Shown one piece after another: positions 45,084 to 57,183 of a DNA stretch of 64,000 nucleotides. The stretch's first letter is position 1. Each line of letters starts with the position of its first letter. Under the pieces are notes generated by a model. It did not search any database, was not told the origin of the DNA, and worked only from the letters and a program-made list of their open reading frames with translations. Location of the stretch: positions 62,001 to 126,000 of the forward strand of contig NZ_VATA01000017.1 in NCBI RefSeq assembly GCF_005870025.1. Direction: 5' to 3'. Both the position numbers and the translations under genes were made by a program. Source of the stretch: Poseidonocella sp. HB161398. GTDB lineage: Bacteria > Pseudomonadota > Alphaproteobacteria > Rhodobacterales > Rhodobacteraceae.

Positions 45084-46759
45084 CCCGCCACCCAGTGGCC
45101 CGCGCCGGTCTGGTGCAGCGGCCCGGCCGCGGCGGGTGGGCCGGGCGGCACGGGCGGTGCGCGCAGGGCGCCGGGATCGGGGACCGGCGCGGCGGCGATC
45201 AGCGCCTGCGTGTAGGGGTGCTGCGGGCGGTCCATCACCGCCTCCGCCGGGCCGAGCTCCATCAGCCGCCCACCGCGCAGCACCGCGACGCGATGGGCGA
45301 TCCGGCGGACGACCGCGAGGTCATGGGTGATGAAGAGGAAGGCGAGCCCGGTGTCGCGCTGCAGCCCGAGCAGCAGCTCGAGGATCGCGGCCTGCACCGA
45401 GACATCGAGCGCCGAGGTCGGCTCGTCGGCGATCACCACCTGCGGCGAGGGCGCCAGCGCGCGGGCAATGGCGATGCGCTGGCGCTGCCCGCCGGAGAAT
45501 TCGTGCGGCAGCCGGTCGAGCATCGCGGCGGAGAGGCCGACGCGCTCCATCAGCTCCCCGGCCGCCAGCCGCAGCGCCTTGCCCGAAAGCCCGCGATGGA
45601 TCGCCAGCGGCTCGGCCAGCGTCGCCCCGGCGGTGAAGCGCGGATCGAGGCTGGCGAACGGGTCCTGGAAGACCATCTGCACGCGCGCGCGGGCCTTGCG
45701 CAGCGCCGCGCCGCGCAGGCCGGTGATCTCCTCTCCCGCCACGTGGACGCTACCCTCATGCGCCAGGTCGAGCCGCGCGCCGATCCGCCCCAAGGTCGAC
45801 TTGCCCGAGCCGCTTTCGCCGACCAGCGCCAGCGTCTCGCCCGGGGCGACGGCCAGGTCGATGCCGTCGAGCGCCCGGTGCCCGGCGCGGCGCGACAAGA
45901 GCCCGCGCGCGCCGAAGCTGCGGCCGATGCCGCGGAAGGCCAGGGCCGAGCGGTCGGCGGCGGGCGGCGGATCGCGCCGCAGCGGCCCGTCCATCCGCGG
46001 CACCGCGGCCAGCAGGTCGCGGGTGTAGCCCTGCGCGGGCGCCGCGAAGATGTCCCGCGCGGTGCCGGTCTCCACCAGATGGCCGCGCCGCATCACCGCG
46101 ACCCGGTCGGCCATCTCGGCGACCACGCCCATGTCATGGGTGATCAGCAGCAGGCTGGTCCCGGTCTCGCGCGCCAGCTGCCGCATCAGCGCGAGGATCT
46201 GCGCCTGCACGGTGACATCGAGCGCGGTGGTCGGCTCGTCGGCGATCAACAGCTCCGGCTCCAGCGCCAGGGTCATGGCGATCATCACCCGCTGCCGCAT
46301 GCCGCCCGAGAATTCATGCGGATACTGCGCCAGCCGCGCCGCGGGCTGCGGGATGCCCGCGGCGTCGAGCATCTCCACCGCGCGGGCCCGCGCCGCCGGG
46401 CCCGTCATCCCCTTGTGGACCGCCAGCGCCTCGGTCATCTGGCGGCCGATGGTCAGGACCGGGGTCAGGCTGGTCATCGGCTCCTGGAAGATCATCCCCA
46501 TGCGCGGGCCGCGGAGCCTGCGCATCTCCCGGTCGGCGAGATCCGTGATGTCGGTGCCGCCGAGCCGAATGCGCCCGCCCGTCCGCCGGGCGCCGCGCGG
46601 CAGCAGCCCCATCAGCGACAGCGCGCTGACCGACTTGCCCGAGCCGCTCTCGCCGACAAGGGCCAGGGTCTCGCCCTTGGCAATGAACAGGTCCAGGTTT
46701 TCGACCACGGGCAGTGCGCCGAAGGCGATGGACAGGCCGGTCACGTCGAGAACGGGCAT
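45080..46759 (-). CDS. Oligopeptide-type ABC transporter, fused dual ATPase (DppD-DppF)
   Basis: The 559-residue protein contains two complete nucleotide-binding domains. The first has Walker A GESGSGKS near residue 36, signature FSGGMRQRVMIAMTL and Walker B LIADEPTTALD. The second has GESGSGKSTLGR near residue 310, signature FSGGQRQRIAIARAL and Walker [12 protein letters not shown]. Each ends in a switch histidine (LITHDMGVVAEMADR; FITHDLAVVRRIAHR). This is a natural fusion of the usual DppD and DppF subunits. It overlaps the permease stop by three bases. It energises uptake of a peptide, glycan fragment or similar solute. Confidence 0.94.
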   Translation of the reverse strand: MPVLDVTGLSIAFGALPVVENLDLFIAKGETLALVGESGSGKSVSALSLMGLLPRGARRTGGRIRLGGTDITDLADREMRRLRGPRMGMIFQEPMTSLTPVLTIGRQMTEALAVHKGMTGPAARARAVEMLDAAGIPQPAARLAQYPHEFSGGMRQRVMIAMTLALEPELLIADEPTTALDVTVQAQILALMRQLARETGTSLLLITHDMGVVAEMADRVAVMRRGHLVETGTARDIFAAPAQGYTRDLLAAVPRMDGPLRRDPPPAADRSALAFRGIGRSFGARGLLSRRAGHRALDGIDLAVAPGETLALVGESGSGKSTLGRIGARLDLAHEGSVHVAGEEITGLRGAALRKARARVQMVFQDPFASLDPRFTAGATLAEPLAIHRGLSGKALRLAAGELMERVGLSAAMLDRLPHEFSGGQRQRIAIARALAPSPQVVIADEPTSALDVSVQAAILELLLGLQRDTGLAFLFITHDLAVVRRIAHRVAVLRGGRLMELGPAEAVMDRPQHPYTQALIAAAPVPDPGALRAPPVPPGPPAAAGPLHQTGAGHWVAG

Positions 46760-47637
46760 CAGCGGCCCTCCGATCTGGGGTCGATGGCTTCGCGCAGCGC
46801 GTCGCCGAGGATGTTGAAGGCGAAGACGGTCAGCGCGATGGCGAGGCCCGGATAGAGCATCAGCCAGGGCGCGCGGGTCATGAAGTCCCGCCCGGCGGAC
46901 AGCATGTAGCCCCATTCCGGCTGCGGCGGCTGGGCGCCGAGCCCGAGAAAGCCCAGTGCCGCCGCCGCGAGGATCGCGTTCGACAGGCCCAGCGTCGCCA
47001 CCACGATCATCACCGGCAGCACGTTCGGCAGCAGGTGCCGCAGGATCAGCCGCATGTGGCCTGCGCCCGCGGCGATGGCGCCCTCGTAATAGGGCTTCGC
47101 CACCTCGCCGAGCGCGGTGGCATAGGCGGTGCGGGCATAGAAGGGCACGGCGGCCACGCCGACCGCGACCATCGCATTGGTCAGCGACGGGCCCAGCACG
47201 GCGACGAAGGCCAGCGCGATCAGCGTCTCGGTGAAGGAGAACAGCACGTCGGTCGCCCGCATCAGGATGCGCTCGGGCCAGCCGCCGAAATGCGCCGCCG
47301 AGAGCCCGGTGACGAGGCCCAGCACCAGCGAGATGCCGACCGCGATGGCGCCGATCTGCAGCGTCAGCCGCGCGCCGTAGAGGATGCGGGACAGCACGTC
47401 GCGGCCCAGCTCGTCCGTGCCGAGGAGATGCGCCGCGCCAGGCGCGGTCAGCGGGCGGCCCGCGGCCATCTTCGCGGGATCGAAGGGCGCCAGCCAGGGC
47501 GCGGCAAGCGCCGAGACGACCAGCGCGAGGACCAGCGCCGCGCCGATGGCGCCGCCGGGGCTGCGCAGGATGCGCCGCCAGAGCGGGCGCGCCTTGCGCC
47601 GGGTCTCTGGCGGGGCGGTCTGGGCGATATCGGCCAT
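46759..47637 (-). CDS. Oligopeptide-type ABC transporter permease (DppC-like)
   Basis: The 292-residue inner-membrane permease has the DppC N-terminal pattern (PLWRRILRSPGGAIGAALVLALVV; LLGTDELGRDVLSRILYGARLTLQIG) and the EAA contact loop YYEGAIAAGAGHMRLILRHLLPNVL. The start is ATG at 47637, overlapping the DppB stop. It forms the channel with the DppB-like permease. Confidence 0.93.
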   Translation of the reverse strand: MADIAQTAPPETRRKARPLWRRILRSPGGAIGAALVLALVVSALAAPWLAPFDPAKMAAGRPLTAPGAAHLLGTDELGRDVLSRILYGARLTLQIGAIAVGISLVLGLVTGLSAAHFGGWPERILMRATDVLFSFTETLIALAFVAVLGPSLTNAMVAVGVAAVPFYARTAYATALGEVAKPYYEGAIAAGAGHMRLILRHLLPNVLPVMIVVATLGLSNAILAAAALGFLGLGAQPPQPEWGYMLSAGRDFMTRAPWLMLYPGLAIALTVFAFNILGDALREAIDPRSEGR

Positions 47638-48560
47638 CAGCTTCTCCGGATTCTCGGGTCGAGCAGCGCGTAGACGAGGTCGAGCAGGAACATCACGACG
47701 ACGACGGTCGTGGCGAAGACCAGGATGAAGCCCTGGATCACCGGATAGTCGCGCTGGAAGATCGCCTCGATCGCCAGCCGCCCGATGCCGTTCCAGGCGA
47801 AGATGTTCTCGACCACGATGGCGCCGCCCATCATGTAGGTGAATTGCAGCCCCATCATGGTGACGACCGGGATCAGCCCCGAGCGCAGCACGTGGCGCGA
47901 CTGGACCATGGCCTTCGGCAGGCCCTTGGCATTGGCGGTGCGGACGAAATCCTGCTCCATCACGTCGATCATGCTCGACCGCGTCATTCGCGCGACGATG
48001 GCGGCGTTCGACAGGCCCAGCGTCATGGCGGGCAGAACCAGCGCCAGAGGCCCGCCGCCCGCGACCGGCAGCCAGCCCAGATCGACGGCGAACCAGAACA
48101 TCAGCACGAGGCCCAGCCAGAAATGCGGGATCGAGACCCCGGCGATGGCGGTCATCATCACCGCGCTGTCCACCCAGGTGCCGCGCCGCGACGCCGCCCA
48201 GAAGCCCGCGGGCAGCCCGATGGCGACGGCGATGGCCATGGCCGAGAAGGCCAGCAGCAGCGTGTTCGGCAGCCGCGCCATCAAGAGATCCGCCACCGGC
48301 TGCTGGCCGCGGATCGTGACGCCCATGTCGCCCTGCAGCAGCCGCCCGAGATACTGGACGTACTGCACGGCGATCGGCTGGTCGAGGCCGAGCCGCGCGC
48401 GGATCTCCTCCAGCTGCTCGGGCGTGGTGCCCTGGCTCTGGGCGTACATGATCTGCACCGGATCGCCCGGCACCAGATGGATCAGCAGCGTCACCGCGAC
48501 CGTGGCGACGAGGATCGTGGCCAGGCCCATGGCGAGGCGCTTGGAGAGGTAGGAGAGCAT
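47637..48560 (-). CDS. Oligopeptide-type ABC transporter permease (DppB-like)
   Basis: The 307-residue permease opens MLSYLSKRLAMGLATILVATVAVTLLIHLVPGDPVQIMYAQ, the classic DppB N-terminus. The EAA loop is QDFVRTANAKGLPKAMVQSRHVLRSGLIPV. Six helices are expected. It lies 51 bases after the binding-protein gene. Confidence 0.93.
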   Translation of the reverse strand: MLSYLSKRLAMGLATILVATVAVTLLIHLVPGDPVQIMYAQSQGTTPEQLEEIRARLGLDQPIAVQYVQYLGRLLQGDMGVTIRGQQPVADLLMARLPNTLLLAFSAMAIAVAIGLPAGFWAASRRGTWVDSAVMMTAIAGVSIPHFWLGLVLMFWFAVDLGWLPVAGGGPLALVLPAMTLGLSNAAIVARMTRSSMIDVMEQDFVRTANAKGLPKAMVQSRHVLRSGLIPVVTMMGLQFTYMMGGAIVVENIFAWNGIGRLAIEAIFQRDYPVIQGFILVFATTVVVVMFLLDLVYALLDPRIRRS

Positions 48561-48611
48561 CGGGCGGTCCTTCCTGTGCGGCGGGCGCGGCCCTGAGGCC
48601 GCGCCGGGGCG

Positions 48612-50159
48612 TCAGAATTTCACGTCGTTGAAGACCGGATAGACGAAGGGCGCGACATGGAAGCCCTCGACCTCGGGGCGCACGGCGAAGACCCATTCCC
48701 AGCCCGGCGTGTAGAGCGGCACGTGGATCGACTTGTCCAGGAGATAGGCCATCACGTCCTCGACCGCCGCCTTGCGCTCGTCCGGATCGGCCAGCACGCG
48801 GGTCTTCTCCAGCATCGCGTCGAGCTCGGGCGAGGTGTAGCCGCGATAGGCGCCGGGCGAGTGCCAGAGCGCATAGAGGATGTCCGGATCGTACCAGGAC
48901 CAGGTCATCATATCCATCGAGCCGATGCCGTCGGGGGTCTCGTTCTCCTGCCGGACGCGGGCGTTCATCGTGCCGATATCCATCATCTGGATATTGGCCT
49001 TGATGCCGACCTCGGCCAGCTGCGCCTGGAACACCTCGGCCAGCCGGTCGCGCTTGCCGCCGGTCCAGACCAGCATGTTGACCTCCAGCGGATTGTCCGG
49101 CCCCCAGCCGCCGGCCTCGGCCAGCAGCGCCTTGGCCGCCTCGGGATCGTACTGGGCGCGGTGCGCGGCGCAGAACTCCTGGTCATTGCCGAAGACGCCG
49201 CGCGAGATCGGGCACTGCTCGGGGATCGAGAGATCGCCGTAGATCAGCATCAGCGCGGTATCGACATCGGTGGCGCGGGCGACGGCCTCGCGGACGCGCT
49301 GGTCGTCGAAGGGCGCGCGGTGCAGCGCGAATTCCCAGAACACGTTCTGGCCGGTATTCTCGGCAATCGCGATCTTCAGCTCGCCGGATTCCTGCAGCGC
49401 GGGCACGTCGTCGAGCGGCGGCTCGGCGATCTGGATCGCGCCGGTCTTCAGCCCGGCCAGCCGGGTCTGCGGCTCGGGCACCGTGGTGACGACCAGCCGG
49501 TCCATGTAGGGCGCCCCGGGATTTTCGGCGAGCTTGCCGTGATTAACATAAGCTGGATTCCTGGACAGGACGATCCGGTCGCCCTTGGTCCAGCTGTCGA
49601 GCATCCACGGGCCCGATCCGATCGCCGCGCTGGTGCCGAAGCCCTCCGCCTCGGCATTGGTGTCGCAGAGGATCGAGGAGAAGCTGTCGGCCAGGAACGG
49701 GATCAGCGCGACGAAGGGCGAGGACAGCGTCAGCTTCACCGTCAGCGGGTCGACGGCCTCGGCCGCGGTGATCGGCCCCCAGCTCGCCTGCGTGACCGAG
49801 GGATTCTGCGCGTCGAAGGCGCGCTCGACGGTGTATTTCACGTCATTGGCGTCCAGCGGCGTGCCGTCATGGCACATCACCCCCTCGGCAAGATGGAAGG
49901 TGTAGCGCAGCCCGTCCTCGCTCACCTCCCAGCTCTCGGCGAGGTTCGGCACCGGCGCGCCGGTCGCGTCGGTGGCCAGCAGCGTGTCGTAGATCAGGCT
50001 CCAGACCTGCAGCGAGAGCGTCGAGGTCGCCCGGTGCGGATCCAGCGTGTCGATATCGCCGTAGCGGGCCCAGACGATGTCCTTCGCGGCCAGCGGAGAA
50101 GCAGCGGCACAGCCCAGGACGGCGCCCAGCCCGAGCTGGCGCAGACGGTTGGCGGTCAT
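48612..50159 (-). CDS. ABC transporter substrate-binding protein, family 5
   Basis: The 515-residue periplasmic receptor of the DppA/OppA family has a signal peptide (LRQLGLGAVLGCAAASPLAAK). Family features are YGDIDTLDPHRATSTLSLQVWSLIYDTLL, LAESWEVSEDGLRYTFHLAEGVMCHDGTPLDANDVKYTVERA and RVREAVARATDVDTALMLIYG. GGGAG seven bases before the ATG at 50159 sets the start. It is the first gene of the operon. Two 20-base direct repeats at 50269-50309 lie 110 bases upstream and are probable RpiR sites. The ligand is unknown; peptides, or sugars and muropeptide-like compounds given the RpiR regulator, are possible. Confidence 0.93.
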   Translation of the reverse strand: MTANRLRQLGLGAVLGCAAASPLAAKDIVWARYGDIDTLDPHRATSTLSLQVWSLIYDTLLATDATGAPVPNLAESWEVSEDGLRYTFHLAEGVMCHDGTPLDANDVKYTVERAFDAQNPSVTQASWGPITAAEAVDPLTVKLTLSSPFVALIPFLADSFSSILCDTNAEAEGFGTSAAIGSGPWMLDSWTKGDRIVLSRNPAYVNHGKLAENPGAPYMDRLVVTTVPEPQTRLAGLKTGAIQIAEPPLDDVPALQESGELKIAIAENTGQNVFWEFALHRAPFDDQRVREAVARATDVDTALMLIYGDLSIPEQCPISRGVFGNDQEFCAAHRAQYDPEAAKALLAEAGGWGPDNPLEVNMLVWTGGKRDRLAEVFQAQLAEVGIKANIQMMDIGTMNARVRQENETPDGIGSMDMMTWSWYDPDILYALWHSPGAYRGYTSPELDAMLEKTRVLADPDERKAAVEDVMAYLLDKSIHVPLYTPGWEWVFAVRPEVEGFHVAPFVYPVFNDVKF

Positions 50160-50268
50160 GTGGTAACTCCCTGTCATGTGGACCGGCGCCTGGCCGCTGT
50201 CGCGATCTGTGTCGCGCCCGGCCGGGTCTCGGCAGCAACAGGAGGCGACAGGCAGCGCCATCGGTCAA

Positions 50269-50309
50269 GAAAGTTTCAGATCTGATCCTGAAAGTTTCAG
50301 GTCTGATCC
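50269..50309. promoter_or_regulatory. Two direct repeats, candidate RpiR operator
   Basis: GAAAGTTTCAGATCTGATCC (50269-50288) is repeated with one change at 50290-50309, a spacing of 21 bases or two helical turns. The second copy contains the perfect palindrome TGAAAGTTTCA. GAAA/TTTC arms recur near the RpiR start at 51225-51250. The position between the ABC operon and the RpiR gene suggests that the regulator binds here. Confidence 0.65.
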
Positions 50310-50350
50310 AAATTGCCGACCGGCGCGGCGGCACGGCCGCAGGGTTGCGA

Positions 50351-51199
50351 TCAGAAGTCGTCGCCCGAGAGCTCGGCCCATTCCGAATGGATCTGCGAGA
50401 TGTATTCGAGTCGCTCGAGCGCCGGTTCGCCGATCCGCAGCGCCAGCGAGGAACAGAAATAGGTCAGCACCGAGACCGGGGCGACGACGCTGTCGAAAGC
50501 GCCGGCCCCTTTCGTGCGGCAGCGCAGCGTGACGCTGGCCGCATCCTCCGCCACCGGCGCGATCTGGTCGGTGATGAAGGTGACATGCGCCCCCGCCTTG
50601 CGCGACGAGGCCATGACCGAGCGCAGCGATTTCGTCCGCCGCCCGACGCCGAGCGCCAGCACCGCATCCGAGGCGCGGATCGAGGCGAATTCCTCGGGCA
50701 CGGAGAAGCCGCCGATCGGGATCATCCGGATATCGGGCTTGACGCGGATCAGCAGCGCCCGGGCGAAATGCGCCAGAGGGTAGTTCTCGCCGAAGCCGAC
50801 CACCCAGATCTTGTCGGCCAGCGCGAAGGCGCGGATCGCGGAATCCAGATCGTCCGAGCGGATCTGCTCGATCGTGCGGGTCAGGTTCTGGACCTCCGCG
50901 GTCAGGTGCTGCGCCTGGCTGACTCGCGGCGTGCCGAAGCGGGCGCGCCATTCCGGCTCCCGCCCGCCGCCGTCGATCGAGCGTTTCGCATCGGCCCGCG
51001 CCACCCGTGCCCCGGCATAGCCCAGGCGGCGGAAGAACCGCGCGGCAGTGGCCTTCGACACGCCGGCCCGCGTCGCCAGCGAGGTCGCGCTTAGCTCGGC
51101 CACCAGATCGGGCGCCTGCAGGATCGTGTCGGCCATGCGCCGCTCGGACCGGGTCAGTTCGTCGTAGATATCGACGATGCGCTGCGACACGTCATGCAT
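50351..51199 (-). CDS. RpiR/MurR-family transcriptional regulator
   Basis: The 282-residue regulator has an N-terminal RpiR helix-turn-helix (LTRSERRMADTILQAPDLVAELSATSLATRAGVSKATAARFFRRLGYAG) and a C-terminal SIS sugar-isomerase-like sensing domain (IWVVGFGENYPLAHFARALL; ALGVGRRTKSLRSVMASSRKAGAHVTFITD). GGGAG precedes the ATG at 51199. SIS domains usually bind phosphosugars, so the neighbouring ABC operon may import an amino-sugar or glycopeptide-like compound. It precedes and is co-directional with the operon it probably controls. Confidence 0.92.
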   Translation of the reverse strand: MHDVSQRIVDIYDELTRSERRMADTILQAPDLVAELSATSLATRAGVSKATAARFFRRLGYAGARVARADAKRSIDGGGREPEWRARFGTPRVSQAQHLTAEVQNLTRTIEQIRSDDLDSAIRAFALADKIWVVGFGENYPLAHFARALLIRVKPDIRMIPIGGFSVPEEFASIRASDAVLALGVGRRTKSLRSVMASSRKAGAHVTFITDQIAPVAEDAASVTLRCRTKGAGAFDSVVAPVSVLTYFCSSLALRIGEPALERLEYISQIHSEWAELSGDDF

Positions 51200-51224
51200 G
51201 GAGCTCTCCCGCTTGTTCCGGAAC

Positions 51225-51250
51225 TGAAACACTGCAGGCGCCAAGTTTCA
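51225..51250. promoter_or_regulatory. Inverted repeat upstream of the RpiR gene
   Basis: TGAAAC-N14-GTTTCA lies 26 bases before the RpiR ATG. Its arms resemble the GAAA/TTTC arms of the repeats at 50269-50309, consistent with autoregulation. Confidence 0.45.
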
Positions 51251-51342
51251 AGCCGCCGGGCCGATCTGGTCCGGATTTCGCCCGGGACGGCCGCCCCCGG
51301 ACCCGCCCGGGCGGAGCCGGCCGGGAATTTCCGCGCCGCGGC

Positions 51343-51373
51343 TTGACCTTCCAGCGGCTGGAACGACCATGTG
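51343..51373 (+). promoter_or_regulatory. MerR/CueR-type promoter and operator of the P1B ATPase
   Basis: TTGACC is followed directly by the perfect palindrome TTCCAGC-G-GCTGGAA (51349-51363), and a weak -10 (CATGTG) comes after a 19-base spacer. A dyad placed inside an over-long 19-20 base spacer is the hallmark of promoters activated by MerR-family metal sensors such as CueR. No MerR-family gene is in the window, so the regulator acts from elsewhere. Confidence 0.7.
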
Positions 51374-51407
51374 CTCCAGGTACCCGCTGCCACGACAGGA
51401 GACCCGC

Positions 51408-53879
<2,472 letters not shown>

Positions 53880-54859
53880 CGGGACGCCGGCGGCGGCGAA
53901 GTGGGTCATGGCGCGCGGAGCGCAAGAGCCGTTAGGCGGGGCCCGCCCCGCCCGCGCCATCCCCCTTTGGCGGACCATTTCTCCGCGGCCAGCATCACCG
54001 GCGCGGGTGCCGCCCGAGGGGCTGGCCGCTTGACCCGACCTGACACCATGCCCGGTGACGGCGCGGGACGCCGACATCGTCCTGGCTCAGATGGCGACGT
54101 CCCGGCTGTTCGCGTCGCCGGGAATGGTGCTGCCTGAGCAACGCGCCTGCGCCGCCCCACCGCTGCCGCCTCATGACGGGAGATGGCACCGGATGCTCCC
54201 CTCGGCCGTCCCGGCGGCCCGGCCGCCGCCGAACCGGTCCCGGTCCCGCTTTGCGCAGAACATGGCGCGGGCGGCGCGCGCTCCTTTCCTGGCTCGGGCT
54301 GCCCTCCCCGATCGCGCGCCGCAAGTGCCGTCCCGGCGGCGCTCTCCGGAACCGACCAGGCTGGATCATGGACGGCGGCGCCGAACCTGGCTCCGTCGGC
54401 GGGGGAGACCTTGGATGACATCCCGCCCCGCAGGACCCGCGCCCGGACGGGTCGGCGCGGCCGGTAGCAGGCTGGCAGCGGGGTGCCCCCGGCTGATCCT
54501 CCGGGCCCGCCGCGCGGGCGATCAACCCTGCGGCATGCGCTGACCGGCCTGCGGCAGCGGGTCCGCTCCGGACGCCCCCTGCCCGGCGCGGCTGCGCCAG
54601 CCCGTCCACGGAGACCCGGCCTTTGCGCGTGATGGCGCCTGCTCGCAGCGAGGCGGGCGTCGGCCGGACGCGATGTGGTTCGCTCCGACTAAGTCCCATG
54701 GCATTGAAATGCTGCGGATTTCGTCCTGTTTCCTTTGCCATGGGGTGCAAGGTTCGGCATGCTTCAGGTCGAAACCCTGCAATTCCAGGCCGCCGATGAA
54801 TCATCGTTCCCGCCGGCCAGAGCAATGCGAGGGACCGTCGTGCCAGTGGCAAGGCGCAA
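53880..54859. other. Gap between the ATPase and the second IS5 relic
   Basis: Almost 1,000 bases with no gene that I can support. Open frames on both strands are arginine/proline-rich noise. The final 150 bases (AT-richer, around 54700) lead into the transposase relic. Confidence 0.35.
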
Positions 54860-55123
54860 GCCCGTAGAATGACCTTCTCCGGCCGCGCCTGGTCGAGATG
54901 ATCGATTTGCGCCACGAAATCGCGAAGCTCGCCGGGCTGATCGACTGGGAGGTCTTCAAGCGCGAGTGGTCCGGGTTCTGCCCGTCGAAGACCGGCCATC
55001 CGGCCGCGCCGCCGCGCCTGGTTAAGGGCTTTCTGCAGCTCCAGCATGCCGATCGCCTTTCCGATGGCGGCGTCGTCGCTGGCTGGATAGAGAGCTCGTA
55101 CTGCAAGCACTTCACCGGGCAGA

Positions 55124-55173
55124 CATTCGCCGGGAAAACAGTCGCCCGGATTGTTTTCTGATCCTCCTCCCGT
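55124..55173. repeat. Palindromic repeat copy R4
   Basis: The left arm 55134-55144 and the right arm 55148-55158 (GGATTGTTTTC) pair at nine of eleven positions around a CCC loop. The flanks CATTCGCCGG and TGATCCTCCTC are those of R3. It splits the transposase between HFTGQTF and the SSLTRWRKRIG segment. Confidence 0.8.
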
Positions 55174-55284
55174 CGGCATCGCTCCGCCTCGCTGACGCGG
55201 TGGCGCAAGCGGATCGGCGAGCGAGGCGGCCCGCGCCCTTGGTCCGAGCACGCCGACGAACAGCGCCGAATGGATGTCCGCGCA

Positions 55285-55337
55285 GAATGAGGAGGATCGG
55301 GAAAGGCCCCGGTGGGGCGTTTCCCCGACGAATGAGG
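55285..55337. repeat. Palindromic repeat copy R5 (opposite orientation)
   Basis: The arms GGAAAGGCCCC (55300-55310) and GGGGCGTTTCC (55314-55324) pair at ten of eleven positions. GAATGAGG stands at both ends (55285-55292 and 55330-55337). AGGAGGATC precedes the left arm, as in the reverse of R3. It interrupts the same transposase relic as R4, just before the segment reading ASGAIDRRSLERVAV. Confidence 0.8.
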
Positions 55338-56436
55338 CCGGGAAGGCATCGGGGGCCATTGACAGGCGCAGCCTCGAGCGGGTGGCCGTCTGGAGTCCGG
55401 AGGGGACCGTGGCGCCAGTGCCGCCGCGAAAGCCCCGCAGGAAGGCATCGCCCATACGACGGACTCGCGGCTCCATGAACGACCCCAGGCGCAGCCGGTC
55501 GCGCTGGCGCAGGAGGCCGGGGGGAGCTGCGCCAGTCCTATGCCCGGCTCGCGCCGCGCCTAGCGCGCCAAGTCGGCCGCGACGCCCATGCCCGGCAGTT
55601 CAGGCGGATGCGCAAGGCCCTGAAAAAGCTCAGGGGTTACACCGGGAGGGTGATGCGCGACCTGCACCGCCATCTCGGCGGCATCCCCGAGGGCACCCTC
55701 CGCGACCGGATGGTGGCGAAGATCGCGCTGGTGCTGCGGCTCCTGCACCAGACGCCGAAAGGCCGGGGCAAGATCTACGCGCTGCACGGGCCCGCGGTGG
55801 ATTGCATTTCCAAGGGCAAGGCCCGCATCCGCAGCGAATGCGGCTGCAAGGTCAGCCTGGCGACGACGCTGGACGAAGGCTTCGTGGTCGGCGCGCGCAG
55901 TTTCCCGGGCAATCCGCATGACGGCCACACGCTCGGTGCTGCGCTGGAACAAGTCGAGGTTATCACCGGCGAAAGGCCGGGATTGGCCGTGGTCGACCGC
56001 GGCTATCGCGGACACAAGATTACCGCCACAAAGGTGCTGATCAGCGGCCAGCGCCGCGGCGTGATGCCCACCCTGGCCGCCGATTTGCGGCGCCGGAGTT
56101 CCACCGCGCCCGAGATCGGCCACAGTGAGGCCCCGAACACCGGTCCAGGTGAGCGGGCCGAACGACGGATGGCTGTCGCGATCTCCGCGGAAAGGGACTG
56201 ACGGCGACGCGATCTTCGCGGTGCTCTGCGGCTGCGGGCTCAACAGCCGCAAGGTCCTTGCTTGCCTGCGGGCCATTCGGGCCTGGCTCATCGCAACCAT
56301 CGTCGCGTCCATGACCACAGATCGGGACCGTCGCCGGGACCTTGCCGCCGCCTGATCGCGTTGTCCAAGATCGACGATGTGGTCCGCCACATCATGCGCG
56401 GGCCTCTGGAACCTCCCTTACCCGTGCGGGGCCCCG

Positions 56437-56704
56437 GCGATGCGGCTTTCGGCATTCTCGGCGCGGAAGCGGCACTGAATGGCCCCAGCAGGCGCGCACC
56501 CGGTCTCCGTCCCGCCACAGTGCCCCGGATCCTGCCCAGCTGGTGCTCCGCGGGCCAGCGCAGGGCCCTTGCGATGCGACTTTCGGCATTCTCGACGCGG
56601 AGATGGCTCTGAATGGCGTCGGCGATCATGCCCCCCGGTCTCCGTCTGGTCCCGGTGCACGCGCTCCTGTCCAGATGGCGCTCGGCGGGCCCGGCCATGT
56701 CTCG
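56437..56704. repeat. Imperfect 134-base tandem repeat
   Basis: 56437-56570 and 56571-56704 start GCGATGCG(G/A)CTTTCGGCATTC and align without gaps over most of their length, also sharing CTGAATGGC and CCGGTCTCCGTC. Identity looks like about 70%. It lies in non-coding sequence just after the IS5 relic. The origin is unknown. Confidence 0.6.
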
Positions 56705-57183
56705 CGAGGAAGGGCGCCTCGAGGCAGCCCGGTATCGCTGCGTCGCCGGTTCGGCGGCGGGTCGGCCCGCGATCCTCCAGCGAGGTCGGGCGCGCCGCCC
56801 CATCCGACCCATCCGGCAGGGAGCCGCGATCCGGACGGCAACGCTGATCTCGAGCGTCACCGCCAGATGGGGGCCGTCCCGGAACCGCAGGGCAGCGAAG
56901 GCGCGAGGCTCCGACTTGCCGGAACGTCCCGGCAAGTTTGAGCGTCTTCAAGGCGCTGTCCGGTGTCCCCGTGGCCGCATGCAGAGGATGTCCCGTGACG
57001 GCGGATGCAGGCTGGGGCGGGACGTGCCTGCCTGCCGCCGCGTCCGCCCGGCCTTTCGCCAGCGGGCGCCCCGCAGGGGCCGCCGGACCCAGTCCTGCCT
57101 GTCGCGACGCGACCCATTGCGGTGCCGTCCCGGTTCTGCTTGACGAGGCCGGACTCAATCCGGACAGCTTGGAGCGGGGTGCC
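56705..57183. other. Non-coding stretch before the LysE gene
   Basis: No gene is supported here. The last 60 bases (ACGAGGCCGGACTCAATCCGG) should include the lysE-like promoter, but no clear -10/-35 pair is visible. Confidence 0.3.

Larger units (their letters stand above)
54863..56355 (+). pseudogene. IS5-family transposase (second type), decayed, carrying two hairpin repeats
   Basis: Frames in order give LRPRLVEMIDLRHEIAKLAGLIDWEVF (54880-54960), RLVKGFLQLQHADRLSDGGVVAGWIESSYCKHFTGQTF (to 55130), then repeat R4. After it come SLTRWRKRIGERG (55190-55230), repeat R5 and ASGAIDRRSLERVAV (55345-55395). The well-preserved MRKALKKLRGYTGRVMRDLHRHLGGIPEGTL...VVDRGYRGHK...GVMPTLAADLRRRS follows (55608-56110), and GDAIFAVLCGCGLNSRKVLACLRA closes it near 56205-56280. 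These follow a standard IS5-group transposase of about 440-480 residues. It has several frameshifts besides the two repeats. It differs in sequence from the relic at 29.2-30.7 kb. Confidence 0.85.
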
